The notes beneath the pieces were generated by a model. It saw nothing but the letters and a program-made list of their open reading frames with translations, did no database searches and was not told the origin of the DNA. From Narthecium ossifragum (taxonomy: Eukaryota; Streptophyta; Magnoliopsida; Dioscoreales; Nartheciaceae): a stretch of DNA of 64,000 nt. Of this stretch, positions 1 through 11,760 are shown one piece after another (the first letter of the stretch is position 1; each line of letters begins with the position of its first letter). A program made the translations under genes and the position numbers. The stretch is taken from NCBI GenBank assembly GCA_963920575.1, contig OY986971.1, positions 17,660,492 to 17,724,491 of the forward strand. Reading direction: 5' to 3'.

Positions 1-2
1 TT

Positions 3-1348
3 AGTTGGAAGCCACAACAATCAAGTAACTTTAAAGGAAAAAACAATACATCCAATACTTCTACTCTCAAGTACCCACCCAAACCTTCTGTAAATCCAAA
101 TCCTGGGTACCCTCCACATTATCTACAGATTACACCTCAGCATTCTCCTCCTGAACCATCAAATGAACCCACTTTGACTTCTATCATGAGTACACTTTTG
201 GAGATGAGGGCTGATATCTATGAAGGAAGAAATGGTGACCTTCAAAAGTGATGTCTCCTTATTAAAAAACAACATATCTTCAACGATTCAATCCGTATCA
301 CAATTAGAGAAACAAGTTGGGCAATTATCTAATAACATGGCTAAAAGAGAGTATGCAAATTTGCCAAGTCAATTTGTCACCAACCCGAGTGGCCATCACT
401 ATGTAGAAAGCCAAAACTTTGAGAGTGCCAAAGCGGTTGTGACCCTTAGAAGTGGCAAAACAGTAAATAATCAAATAGGTGAACCAATCAGTCTGGACGA
501 TCAAACGCCCAATCCGACGATCAGTCTTCCCCTCCGAGAGGACTCTTTTCTTCCACCTAATTATGATCCAACTGATTCTAGAGAGCCTGATCCAGCTAAA
601 TACATTCCAAAAGTGCCTTTTCTAGCAGCTCTTTAGGATCTATCTTCAACCATAAAAGCCCGAAAAACTGCCGAAGAGATCCTTGAAACCTTCAAACAAG
701 TCAATATCAACATACCTTTTCTTGAAGCCATTAGACAGATTCCTTCTTTTGCCAAATTTCTTAAAAATCTATGTACCCATAAACTACAGGCCAAATCTAA
801 AGTTTCTAAAATGATTTTTCTTACTGAACAGGTCAGTTCAATTTTGAAACATGATACACCTCCCAAACTAAAAGATCCTGGTACCCCTACCATACCTTGC
901 TGTATAGGAGACTATCATATAGATGGTGCCCTACTAGACTTAGGTGCCAGTGTGAACCTTATGCCTTACTACCTTTACAAGGAATTTGGGATGGGAGAAC
1001 TTAAGGAGACACCGGCAATTTTGCAATTAGCTAATAGATTCATTAAAACACCGAGTGGTATCTTAGAGGGTGTTTTAGTTAAAATGCATAATTTCTTCTT
1101 TCCCGTTGACTTTGTTATCTTGGATATGGAACCTGTTGTCCACTGCAAAAAGACCGTACCTATTATCTTAGGACGTCCCTTTTTTGCCACAACAAATGCA
1201 TGTATAAGCTGTCGAACTGGTGTTATGGATGTTTCTTTTGGACATATGCATGTTAAATTGAATATTTTTATAACTGCATATTTGCCTGAGCAGGATGATG
1301 AATGTTATAATGTTGATATTTTAACTGAATGTATTGATGATAGATCAC
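3..1348 (+). pseudogene. Athila-type gag C-terminus and protease fragment
   Basis: This is the C-terminal half of an Athila-type Ty3/gypsy gag followed by the aspartic protease. The reading starts in frame 3 (Pro/Asn/Gln-rich, with YPPKP and GYPP motifs also seen in the gag at 62187-64000) and shifts to frame 1 near 215-225, where a coiled-coil stretch, a Ser-Gln-rich linker and a VTLRSGKT motif follow. An in-frame TAG lies at 634-636. The protease begins around 860 and carries CCIGDY, then DLGASVN (the DLGA form of the active site known in Athila), FPVDFVILDME and ILGRPFFAT. The frame then meets the start of an LTR at 1349, so a younger element inserted here. The 5' gag and all of pol are absent. 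I am confident of the family, not of the subfamily. Confidence 0.85.
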
Positions 1349-2716
1349 TGATAAGTCACTAATTATTCCTAATTAACCCTCTTAAATTACCTTTGTTAGG
1401 TCTAGAGTAGGTGTATTTGATATCCTATTATTTGATTTCAGGTTTAAGTAGGATTTGAGAAGAAATACAAGAAATTCGGTCAAACATCACTAAATTCTGC
1501 AAAAAGACTGCTCCGATGACTGTTTGTAAATAAATCACCAGAAATTGTACAAAACTTCAACTATTCTAAAATTCTGGGAAATGAAAGCAGACTTCAAGAT
1601 CTACAACTTTTATGTTGAAGACTTTGTGAGATTCCGTATATATTGGTGTCAGTTTTGAACCAAAGTTGGATCTATGAAGGCTGAAATTTGATAAAAGCTG
1701 AAATGAATTAATGACGTGTCAGTTAATGACCTAGTCAGACCGACTAGAGCGATGGATCGGTCGGTCATATGATATCATCAACCCGGAATTTATGGAAATT
1801 AGAGTTTAATTTCAATTATAACTCCTAATTCCGAGATTAAGGGTTTCTACTATATAAAGAGGTTATTTCAGCCAAATTTCTCATCTTTTTGACAATCTTT
1901 GGAGGAGGAAGAAGAAGACAGAGAGGATGTGGATGGTGACAGTTTCCTATTCCAAGCCGATGGCGTTCATCCAAAAGATGAGTTGCTATTTATTGTACTT
2001 AGAATTATTCATGAAACCCTAGTGTAGTTTTGGTTTTTTTTTTAAGTTGGATTCTTGTGAACTTCTCGATGCATGATCTCATAAATATTGTTTTATTGTT
2101 AATAGAGTTGAAGGAACAGAGTTCCCTTGACGTACTTTCAGTCCTACATGATTTATGTGATTGATTGTAGAGATTTATAAGATGGTTTTCATGAAGTTAT
2201 TGGTTTGCCTTTAAGATAAGCTATGTTACGCGAAGATAGGTTGTGCCAAGTTCATTAGGAGTAGTATAATTTAAGATAATCGTGGGACCAAAGACAATCT
2301 ATGCCAAGCAAAGATAGGTTATGCCGTTGGAAACATTAACTTTCTTTTAGGGATTCATGTGAGCTTGTAGCCATATGATCTATAATGCTGAGTAAAGGGA
2401 ACAAGATGATAACTAGAGAAGACTAATAATGAAACTAGGGTGGATTGAGTAATTCCTAAGTAACTACTCCATTGATTCAAATTGATCAACATTTTATTTC
2501 TTTTCTTTATTAGTTTAGATAACTCTATTCTATCTTTGATTCTTTTCTTTAGTTTTAGGGTTTTGAGAATTGATTTTGAGTTCCAACGTTTTCCTTGTGG
2601 ATCGACTCCTGACTTCACCGCTATGTCTAGCTAGTAGTGTAGTGATTGAATAAGGATTATAAATTTAATATTTAATTGAGTTTGCAACGTTTTAACGACA
2701 CGTTCGCGAGCGATCA
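1349..2716 (+). repeat. LTR of a pol-less Athila-like element (5' LTR)
   Basis: The sequence begins TGATAAGTCACTAA and ends GCGATCA, giving TG...CA termini, and is followed five bases later by a tRNA-Asp primer site. It is homologous along its length to the sequences at 24189-25641 and 60330-61780, including the start, the mid-LTR TATA box and the 3' third with GTTGAAGGAACAGAGTTCCC. It interrupts the protease frame of the preceding gag fragment, so it is younger than that fragment. The candidate target duplication on the left is ATCAC; its partner is not seen because the right end of this element is lost. Confidence 0.85.
1851..1858 (+). promoter_or_regulatory. TATA box of the LTR promoter
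   Basis: TATATAAA follows CTAATTCCGAGATTAAGGG and is at the same relative place as TATAAAAA at 24769 and 60901 in the two homologous LTRs. The expected RNA start would be 25-35 bases downstream. Confidence 0.6.
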
Positions 2717-2721
2717 ATTTT

Positions 2722-2739
2722 TGGCACCGTTGCCGGGGA
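2722..2739 (+). other. Primer binding site, tRNA-Asp type
   Basis: TGGCACCGTTGCCGGGGA lies five bases after the LTR end. It differs at one base from the form complementary to the 3' end of plant tRNA-Asp (GTC), as expected for Athila-type elements. The mismatch (A for G at position 5) may weaken priming. Confidence 0.85.
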
Positions 2740-3078
2740 ATTCGACGGTTAACTAATTGATTTTCTCCTGACTCTTTTTCTTTGCTTAATTCGTTTTTAT
2801 GTTTATTATATTCCCTTTATTTATTTTATATTTTTAAGGATTTTTCTGACAATTTTTTGGAATTTTTGCAGCATTGGAACGGATTGTTTTTTGAAGGAAG
2901 CATCTCACCCACGACCTGGTGCGATTGGTCGTACCCCAAACCGACCGATCGGAACTGCACAGTCAGGTAAGTTTTCTAAATTCAAAATTTTTCATTTTGA
3001 TCGTTACTATCCGAGTTTTCTCCTCTTCTCCGAATATTAAGTTTTCTTTTTCTCTTTCTGATATATGATTTTGCATGC
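2740..3078 (+). other. Retrotransposon 5' leader
   Basis: This AT-rich untranslated leader lies between the primer site and the first ORF. It contains a CGACCGATCGG-type motif cluster near 2915-2955 and then GTAAGTTTTCTAAATTC, a segment shared with the leader at 62080-62100. The GGTAAG after the motif cluster could act as a splice donor, but I have no evidence that it is used. Confidence 0.6.
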
Positions 3079-4189
3079 ATGGCCAATTTTTATATGTCAC
3101 CGGGTGCCATATCGAATGACGATTTGCCTTTTGGTTATGGACTCGCTTACAATAATGACATATATGGTTTCTCAAATCCGGCATATAATTCACATTCATA
3201 TCCTTATAATTCAAATTTTAGAAATCATACAAACCCTGATTGGCAATTTGAAGGTTATCAACCTCCTAACGTTCGATCATGGAATATAGAATCACCGACC
3301 CAAAATTTTGAATTTGGTTTTGAACATCAATATTTTCCTCAAGCACCCCCTGACCCCGCGTTGGACACAATCATAAGTACAATAGCAAACATGAATGCTA
3401 ACATCCATGCTAGCATGAATGCAAACATGGCTGAGCTTAAGACTGAGCTTAGGAGCGAAATTGTTTTGCTAAGAAACGATGTTAACTCTAATGCTCAATC
3501 AATTAAGGAAATAGAGACACGAATAGAACAACTAGCCCATATGGTTGATTCATATTATGAGAATAAGGACTATGCAAATAATTCCGTTCTGGCTGTTTGT
3601 GATGACAATTTGGGTGCAACTTATGCTTCTAATGAGAATGATGCTTGCAATTTTGAGATGTGTTCTAATACTTTGCCGAATTATACAACTATTGACAATA
3701 CTTTTGCCGACCCCTGAAAATAATATTCCTGAATGCATACCTAATGAAACTGAACCTTATATGTATTCTTATCATGCTTTAGAAGCTAATTTTTTTAGTG
3801 ATGATGAGAATTGTTGTGATGAATTGCTAGTTTTACATGATGTGTTGAATGACGATGTGGTGCCTATTTGCATTGATGGTAATGAGATTAAACTCTTTAG
3901 TGAGATTCCTTGTCAGAAACCTCAAATTACGCCTATACATTCTGCACTATCCATATTAGTTGAACGTTGTGAGGAGGAGAAACCTAACATGAGTGAAGAC
4001 CATGCTAATTTCTATCGTCCCTTCATCAGAAATCGTGTCAAATCTTCTCTTCCTGTGCACACTTTGTTCGCTATGGGTATTCCTATTTTTCTTGATGAAG
4101 CATGTCTGTATACCTTCACCATGATTCGGGCCATGTATTTCTTCACATGGAATCATCGGCCTCCTAAGTTTTGTTTCAGGAGCGTCTAG
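3079..4189 (+). pseudogene. Gag-like ORF of a pol-less Athila relative, frameshifted
   Basis: The ORF starts at MANFYMSPG and runs about 212 residues, then a one-base shift near 3715 moves it to the frame that ends at 4189; together it would be about 370 residues. The first 90 residues are rich in Asn, Tyr, Phe and Pro. Residues about 100-160 form a heptad-like coiled coil (NMNANIHASMNANMAELKTE onward) that matches the coiled coil of the Athila gag copies at 10564 and 19787. The rest is acidic and ends in a CXFXM-type hydrophobic stretch that I do not recognise. No zinc knuckle, protease, reverse transcriptase or integrase follows, so the element must depend on proteins made elsewhere. I infer a particle or RNA-binding role only from the shared coiled coil. 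Confidence 0.6.
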
Positions 4190-4229
4190 CGAAAGACGTA
4201 AACTTACGCGTTTTCTGGGAGGCAACCCA
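4184..4229 (+). other. Conserved post-ORF segment with a short hairpin
   Basis: The segment GTCTAGCGAAAGACGT and, 16 bases on, TGGGAGGCAACCCA, lies directly at the end of the ORF. The same arrangement occurs at 21436-21482 and 26129-26180. TGGG/CCCA can pair around a six-base loop, and GTCTAGCGAAAGAC can form a second small hairpin. The motif is a familiar mark at the end of pol in Athila-type elements; its function is not known to me. Confidence 0.65.
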
Positions 4230-6320
4230 ATTTTTAGGATTTTTCCTTAGCTTTTTAGAATTTTATTTAATTTTTATGATTTTCTCCTGATTTTTAGGAT
4301 TTTGCCCATATTTTCCATGAATTTTCTCCACCTTCTTCCTATTTTTCCTTATTCTCCGTTAGATTTTCTCTCTCCTCCCCCACTGTCCCTCGTCGTCCCG
4401 ACTCGATCGGCTTCATCGGCTCGTCCCCGACCCGTTACCCAGCGCCGCCCATTGCAGCATCTCCGGTCGTCCCCGTCCCTCTAAACCACCATCAACACCT
4501 TCGCCATCTTCTCCTCTAAGTCCTCACGACCTTCTTCACCATCATCTCTATCTCCTCTGACGCCGGTGAGCCCCGCGCCCATCGTCTTCACCATCATCCA
4601 CGGCCGTTCAGCGCCCGAGAACACCTCCAGAAGCTTCCTCTTGCCACCACGATCGATTTCCACCCATCAAAACTCGGACTTGGCGTCGGGATCATCGGAA
4701 TCGACCTACACATCGCCGGCCATCACCGTCCACCTTCCATCTGCCATTTGGTAGCTCAATTCATCAATCAAACCCCATAGACCACTTACCCAAGCTTCCA
4801 TGATCCTTACTCAATCGTCCCCGTCCTTGATTGGAGCCCTGATCATCGGAATCCAATTCCGGCCATCATCGTACTCCGATCCGGCCACCTCCGTTCTACC
4901 ACCTGGGGACGTCCATTTTTCGATCAGAGCTCACCGGAGAACTCCTCTGACCTCCACGATTCTTCCTGTACCCTTCTCGTCCTCTGGCGATGATGTTTTG
5001 CCGTTGATCCATCGCCGGCGAGTTTCAACCGTCCGATTGTTGCTATACATGATCCATGTGCTACAGTGATCCGATTTCTTATCGGACGGTATAGATATTC
5101 AATCAGGACCATAATCTGTATATTCAAGTCATCCAGGCATCCCAGAGCATTCACGGGTGTTCACTTTTCCCTATCTCTACTAATTTCGAATTTGATCTCG
5201 CCGCGGGCTGCAGACCGTGGATGAGAACGACCATACTGCAGATTACGAATAATTTGATGCTATGTTTGGATATTTTGGTTGTTTATTTCCTTGTCTGTGA
5301 TGTTTAGTAGATTATTTTTGATGTATTATCTCCTTTACTATTTCTCTGTACTTGTTATATTTTTGTGGTGAATGTTTATACAGATCAATATATCATGAAA
5401 ATAGAAAGGAGACTATGCCGAAATTTTCTATGATTCTAATATGTTTTTAAACTTTTAGATGTTATATTTGATCTTTTTGGAAAGGTATATATTTTTGTAG
5501 TAGGTTATGTTGGGGAAGGAAGTATGTATTCAATTATGGCGGTGCCTAAACTTAAATTGAAAGAGAGAGAAATCTATTTCTGAGGCGTTCATTATGGTTA
5601 TCTCTACCCTTTATTTCTTGATTTATTTTTATGACTTAGTGTAATTGGGGACAATTACATTTAAGTTGGGGGGTAGCATTCATAAATTTCATGCTCATAT
5701 ATTTTTTTTTTTTTTCTGGTAACCAAATATTATACATCCCTTGAATTATGTCATAAGAATAAAATTAGGATATGATTCGACAAATGTGCATGTTTTAGAA
5801 ATTTATTTTATGAATTATTCTGAGACTTGTATGTCATATAAGAAATAGTAAATTTTTGCTATGCATGATTTTATTTCTATACTTTAACACTTTTACCATA
5901 ATTTAATGATAACTTGACATATCCTATTGCACATGTTCACTTCCACATGTTAAAGAGTTGATATTAGATTCTGAGCATGATGCTGGGATAGATTTACAAT
6001 TTTATGTCATGACACAGAAAATACATGAACACATGCAATTATCTGAGTATGTGAAAAAAAAAATGGATTTTCAACTTAGTAACCGGGCAGTGTGCCTAAC
6101 CAGCGTGGTGTTCGCGTAAAACAATTGAAATTTTAAAAAGCAATAAAGGTTTCATACTTAGTAACCGGGCAAGGTGCCTAACAAGGTGTGTTGTTTGCGT
6201 AAAATAGTTGAAATTCCTGCAGAAAAAAAGAAAACAAAACAAGAAAAATGAAAAAAAGAAGCAAAGTTTGCTATGGGATAAGTGGAAGATATGTGTTTGC
6301 TATGATTGTGATCTTGAATA
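4230..6320 (+). other. Long noncoding 3' region of the pol-less Athila relative
   Basis: About 2.1 kb without a credible gene. The first part (4300-5150) is C-rich and gives proline/serine-rich chance frames; it resembles 21800-22500, so it belongs to the element. The second part is AT-rich, with a polypurine-like AAGTTGGGGGGT at 5663-5674 and blocks repeated at 23000-23700 and 34200-34900. Homology to those copies stops near 6320, where copia sequence begins. The terminal polypurine tract and 3' LTR are missing. Confidence 0.65.
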
Positions 6321-6986
6321 GATTGGGAAGAATGGAAGTAAATCTAGGTGACATCAAGACTTCCCAAACAACACTCACCCAAGATCACGGCAAGATATCC
6401 AAGCAACTTGAAGACATTTTTTCCTACATCAAAACTGAATTCCCACCTTCCACACCTTCAGTTGATTAATCCTAAATCCTCATGCTTCTTACTTCTTTTT
6501 GATGATGCCAAAGGGGGAGAAAAAGTGTGATGAATGAATGTTCAACAATAGCCCTACATTTCATATTTTTACTCTTGTATTTTGGAAAACCTTATTTTGA
6601 AATGAAAGTCTTGTAAATCCAAAGTTTTTCGAATGATTTTGAATGGAAGTATTATATGTAAGTGTTGAAATCTTTTGAATGAAACGCAAATGTGTTTGGA
6701 TATTGTTATGTACAATGTTTTAATCTCAATGTTGAATATGAAATCACTTCATAAAACCTTAAATGTTATTATTGTAAATAAGTGAACATGCTAAAATCCA
6801 AACTATCCTGTCAACATATCTTAAATGGAACTTCTCATATCATTTTAGAGATATATGACTTATGTGCATCTTGATAATTCACTTTGGAACACATTTCTTG
6901 AAAGAAATGGATGCATTGATTAAGGGGGAGTCGAAATATTTTATCATCACATTTAAAAGGATTGTCATCATCAAAAAGGAGGAGAT
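6321..6986 (+). mobile_element. Ty1/copia 3' internal end (SIRE/Maximus-like) with polypurine tract
   Basis: A frame ending at 6467 (residues rich in Gln, Lys, Ser, ending FPPSTPSVD) looks like the coiled-coil C-terminus of a copia ORF. It is followed by TTTTTGATGATGCCAAAGGG, then about 450 AT-rich bases, and then a purine tract at 6973-6985 directly before the TG of the LTR at 6987. The phrase TGATGATGCC occurs again just inside the LTR. This layout is typical of large copia elements of the SIRE/Maximus group. The 5' part of the element is cut off at about 6320. Confidence 0.6.
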
Positions 6987-7351
6987 TGTTGATCCTAACC
7001 TTGTTTTGATGATGCCAATATACATTAAATGATAAAATATATGTTTAATATTTATTACCCCTTTAATTGGAAATCTTAAATTCAATATTTAAGCCATTTT
7101 TGTACTGACGGTTGATGCATGGATGGACCGTGGGAATGTGACGGTCGATCCATGGATCGACCGTGGGAATGTGACGGTTGTTGCACGTTGGATGCACCAT
7201 ACTTGGCAAAATGTATTGTTGGCTCACGGTCGATCGGTGCATCGACTATGGGAAGCTATTTTCTTGACAGAGCTTGACGGACTATGCAACGGTCGATGCG
7301 CGGTCGACCGTGGAGCATTTATGAAGAAAAGTTAAGAAGTGACGGTCGATC

Positions 7352-9551
7352 TGTCCCGCCCCGACCCGCGTAGGCCCAACCGGGCCGGGTGACGCGAAGC
7401 GGAACCTAACCTACTGCAAAAATTTTGGCGAGGTTTTCCTCTAATCGTAGTGGTTACCCTAGCAAAACATAAACATCCTGTATTCACACAAATTACAAAC
7501 TCAGAGACTGAACTGATATAATATTACAAGCCTCAAACAGGGAAAATTATACATTTATCACTCCCGTAGGAGACTATCTATAACAAAAAGGTACAAAGCT
7601 GGAAGATCGCCACCTCTCAAGCACCGCCAGACGCCGCCACGTCACCAAACACCGGCCCGGTAGGGGCGACCGAAGAAGAGCTAGCGCCAACACCTGCAAA
7701 ACGCAGCCCAGGTAGGAGTGAGCACTAAGCTCAGCAGGGATACTACACTACGACACTCACAAGGGAGGGAACACAACAGTGTTGTCCCCAAGCAAGACAT
7801 GGGTATGTAGCAAGGGTTCCATAACCCCTCTGCCGGTGTCCCTAGGCATACCCAACCATGGTCACCCCAAGAGACTGGGCCCATCCTGGATATACCTAGT
7901 GCGGGCAGGAACAGACACTGCCTGGGTTGGACCCCTCCGAAGGCCCCCAAGGACAAGAACCGACACCGGTTGCACCCACAGCATCTGGCTTGAGGCCGAC
8001 ACGACCTCTAAACCTCAAACAACACGTATTCAGGTCAAACTAACCTTATCATCGAAAATGACTGAATACTACAAATCGAGACCTGGGCCAAGCTACCCAC
8101 CACGGTCCTAGAGCTAGATCCGGGCTACTCGAAAACCCCAGATCGGCAACGCCCTACACAGATGCAACTAATGCACAACACAATGCATGTATGAACATGC
8201 GCAGGATAATACAGATAGACATGCAACTGTATGTGATGATATACAACAACAAGGTCTGGGCACGGCACCCTGCCAGCCCGGGGTGGTGAACAAATAAATA
8301 AGGTCTAGGGAGCTGCTGCAGTGGTACCACCACCAATTGCCAGCAGTCCACCACAACACCTGCACCGGGAAACAACCCCGCAAACAACAGCTCACAAACA
8401 TAGCAGATAACGCCCTCGGCGCACGCCGGCATGCAAGGCTAGGGAAAGCTGTAGGGCTACTCGCCCGTTTATTCTAAACATCCCAGGAGTCATCACTCTC
8501 CCGGTTCACCACTGCCCTATTATAGGGCTAACATGCTTAATCATATGTACCAGTTATAAAACAGTAGAGAAAACCATCATACAAAGCCCCGCGGGCAAAA
8601 ACCCACTTAAAAACACCCTTCAGCCACTAAGGGATCGATCACCCTTCTCAAGGGGATCGATGTCTTAGTATTTAGGGAAAAACCCGTCCCTGTCAATCGA
8701 AGGAGATCAATCTCCTCCTCCAGAGGGATCGATCTTCCTCGTGACCTGGGACTCACCGCCACCAACCACCAAGGGATTGATCTCCCTTCTCAAGGGGATC
8801 GATCCTGCTCGGGCTGGGCATGACATACCATAAGGGATCGATCTCCCTTCTCAAGGGGATCGATCAGAATGGGTTCTCCGGCGTACTCCCGGCGAGGAAT
8901 ACTGTCGGAAAACACATCCAAACTTAACCAAACTCTGGGATCTGATAGATCAAGATCCCACGAGTCCAAAACAGGTGAAAACACGAGAAATAAACATGTA
9001 TACAGAGAGATCTAAGCAAAAGAACATGAATCAAACCGGAAAACTCAAAACCCCGAAATAAAAGTAGGTAGGAATCCCCTACCGGAGTAAGAGCGGGTTA
9101 AATCCAAGCAGCTAGGCCTTAGATCTTCCTCAAACGAGCTCAGATCCAGCAAGAACGTGGTTTAAATCTCAGAAATCCCAAAAAAATCAAAGGATAACGA
9201 TCTCGTTTGTTTTATAGACAAACGAACCGACATAAGGGAGATCGATCTCCCTATGAGAAGAGATCGATCTTCCTTGCCAGAACGGGTTTGACTTTTTGGC
9301 ACAAGGAGATCGATCTCTTAGCTAGAGAAGATCGATCTCACTTGTCCAGAAAGCTAGACTTGGGCCAAAACTCAAGCCCAAGCCCGGATCTTTCGATCCC
9401 GGGTCCCACTAACCATTCTAAGCAAACATTACCACAAACATGGTCAGTGTGTGCACATGCGCGAGTGTGAAACTAGCCAATAAGGTGCAATTTACCAAAT
9501 TGCCCTTGCGGTACACAGCGAGCCACAGGAGTAGAGGGATGGATCCTCACA
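7352..9551 (-). repeat. Chromovirus solo LTR, copy A
   Basis: On the minus strand this reads TGTGAGGA... to ...CGGGACA. It is flanked on both sides by CGATC (7347-7351 and 9552-9556), the five-base target duplication expected of a complete integration, so it is a solo LTR or the product of LTR-LTR recombination. It matches the LTR at 16586-18783 over its whole length with scattered substitutions. GATCGATC-type palindromes are packed at 8629-8870 and 9233-9350. Frames inside it (for example 7681-8432) have no family resemblance and are not genes. Confidence 0.85.
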
Positions 9552-10231
9552 CGATCGGAGCATCGACCATGGGAAGCTTTTTTCTTGACAGAGGCTGACG
9601 AATGGTGTGACGGTCGATGTCACGGTCGACCGTGAGGCGTGACGGACGATGCATGGATCGACCGTCGATCAAAAAGACTGAGTTTTTGTACATGACGGAT
9701 GATGCATGGATCGACTGCTAGCAACGCGCCGTTGGAGAGTTGCAGAGAGCCGTTGGAGGTCATCTTTGAGCTGGTTGAAGGGTAGATATAAGTAGCTCTA
9801 TGTTGTAAACTTGGCACAACTTTTATCATCATTATTGAGATCATCTGAGCAAGTCTTAGCAAGAGTTTCTACTTATTCTCTTTTGAGCTACAACCTTTGT
9901 AAACCTTCTTCAAGTGTGAAGAGATACTTTGAGAGTTATCCAACAACAAGTGGCTGTGATTGTAAGGTCACCAAGCACCAGAAAGCTTGGAGGAAAAGCT
10001 TCTAAACGATTTGCAAGTAGTGGAACCTCAAGGGGAGCGTTGAGAGAAGTGGGCGTAGACCAAGAGTTGGGTCGAACCACTATAAAATCGGTGCCATCTC
10101 TCTAACCTTCCTTGATATTATTCTTGCATGCTATTTTGCATTAGTTTTCATTTCAATTACAAGCATTTAAGGTGTTAGTTCTCTCCTACCTGATTTTTCC
10201 ATTAATCTAGTTTTTCGAAAAGAGTCCAATT

Positions 10232-10534
10232 CAAGGATTCCCGAGCCGACCGTCACCAAAGGTGCTGGCCAAAAGTATCGTGCCGGTGGGCCAGCGGCAC
10301 CGACTTTGCCCCCGGCACTGGCACACACCGGCATCGTCGGTGCCGGTCCGTGCCGGTCAGCAACGGGGTGGTGCCGGTCGGTGTCAGTCGGTGCCGGTTG
10401 GCCAACTGGGTTATAAGATGGAGAAGAGAGGTAACGGGGTGGTGCCGTGCCGGACCGTGTCGGACTGTGCCGGTGGCAAGTTCCGAGCCGGCCAAGAACC
10501 GGCTCGGCGCATGCCAGCGGCACGGCAATCCTTG
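10232..10534. mobile_element. GC-rich hAT-like miniature element, copy A
   Basis: The ends are CAAGGATTCCC and GGCAATCCTTG, an imperfect terminal inverted repeat, and GTCCAATT occurs on both sides (10224-10231 and 10535-10542), an eight-base target duplication of the hAT size. The inside is made of GTGCCGG-like units in both orientations, which gives long chance frames on both strands; none is a gene. It sits near the 3' end of the copia LTR. Confidence 0.65.
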
Positions 10535-10563
10535 GTCCAATTCACCCCCCTCTTGGACCTTCA

Positions 10564-11760
10564 ATGAGTGCTAGCATGAATAACATGAATGCTAACATGT
10601 CTGAGCTTAAGAGTGAAATGACTTTGATGAGGAATGAGCAATTATTGCTAATAAACAATGTTGATTCTCACGCACAATCCATATCCAAATTAGAGGCACA
10701 ATTAGGGCAACTGGCTAACACGGTAGCTAAGAGAGAGGAGAGCCAATTACCTAGTCAACCTATGACTAATCCTAGGGGTCAGCATTATGTAGAAAGCTCA
10801 AACTTAGAAAATGCTAAAGCTGTAATTACCCTTAGAAGCGGCAAAACTATAGATAATAAAGTAGACGAGCCAGTCGGTCTGATCGATCGATCAGGATATC
10901 CAATGATCAATCGGTCAGACGACGATCAATCGGGCGAGGAGTTGATTGATCGTCTACCCCGTGATTACTCTCATATACCACCTGAATATGATCCATCTGA
11001 TTCTAGGGAGCCTGATCCTGCTAGATATGTGGCCAAAGTACCTTTTCCTTATATACTTATGGATCCTTCCTCCAGACCCAATAAGAAATCATATCTAGAG
11101 GAAATCACGGAGATAATCAAGCGAGTAAATATCATTATACCACTTTTCGAGGTCATCCGACAATTCCCTTCCTATGCAAATTTTCTGAAAGACCTCTGTA
11201 CCCAAAAACGCAAATCCAAATCTCAGGTCTCTAAGAAAATCTTTCTGACTGAACATGTAAGTTCGATCTTGAAGCATGATATTCCACCAAAACTTAATGA
11301 TCCAGGCACCCCAACTATGTCTTGTTGCATAGGAGACTATCGTATTGATGGTGCCCTTCCTGATCTTGGTGCTAGTGTTAATTTACTGCCATACTCCTTA
11401 TACCAGAAATTCGGCATGAACGATTTGAAACCTACAATAGTAACCCTTTCAGTTGGCTAATAGATCCATCAAGACACCACGAGGTATCTTGGAGGATGTG
11501 CTAGTTAAGGTTGATAGCTTCTTCTTTCCGGTTGATTACGTTGTCTTGGACATGGAGTCCGGCGTTCTTTGTAAGAAATCCGTGCCTATTATCTTAGGTC
11601 GACCTTTCCTAGCTACTGCGAATGCTTGTATAAATTTTCATACAGGTGTTATGGATGTCTCTTTTGGTAACATAAAAAACGTTTGAATATATTTAAGGAT
11701 GCGTGTGTGATGACTGCTTTGATGTTGATGCTATCAATGCATATATTCCTGATTCATCCT
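10564..11760 (+). pseudogene. Athila-type gag and protease, copy A
   Basis: The frame enters from the copia LTR and becomes recognisable at NMNANMSELKSE, a coiled coil, then SQLPSQPMTNPRG, VITLRSGKT, an Asp-Arg-Ser-rich linker encoded by GATCGATC-type repeats, and the DPSSRPNKKS region. The protease starts at CCIGDY with PDLGASVN. A one-base shift just before 11460 splits the protease, and the second part (11453-11686) has FPVDYVVLDME and ILGRPFLAT. The same shift is present in copy B, so it predates the duplication. Sequence identical to copy B stops at 11760, where chromovirus sequence begins. Confidence 0.85.
11757..11760. other. Duplication junction with short microhomology
   Basis: Copy A of the Athila sequence changes here into the minus-strand chromovirus integrase end. 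The bases TCCT fit the Athila side (as at 20980-20983) and plausibly the chromovirus side as well. No LTR end, polypurine tract or target duplication is present, so this is a rearrangement or assembly join rather than an insertion. Confidence 0.7.

Larger units (their letters stand above)
6987..10563 (+). repeat. Copia LTR, copy A, split by two insertions
   Basis: The LTR starts TGTTGATCCTAACC after the polypurine tract. Its own sequence is in three pieces: 6987-7351, 9552-10231 and 10535-10563, separated by a chromovirus LTR and a hAT-like miniature. It includes a cluster of GACGGTCGATC and GGATCGACCG motifs at 7105-7330 and 9552-9725, a TATA-like GATATAAG at 9785-9792, and a C-rich end (AATTCACCCCCCTCTTGG) typical of this copia group. 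It ends at CTTCA, where Athila gag sequence starts. The right-hand two pieces recur at 18784-19786. Confidence 0.65.

Noticed and set aside
4302..5154. Pro/Ser-rich frames resembling a plant cell-wall or signalling protein
   Set aside because: Homologous noncoding blocks in the element copy at 21800-22500 do not keep the frame, so it is untranslated 3' region.
7681..8432. Several frames in chromovirus LTR A, repeated at 16915-17635, 37001-37772 and 49382-50008
   Set aside because: They recur only because the LTR recurs; frames differ between copies and none resembles a known protein.
10167..10567. Proline/arginine-rich overlapping frames on both strands
   Set aside because: They are produced by the GTGCCGG repeats of the hAT-like miniature.
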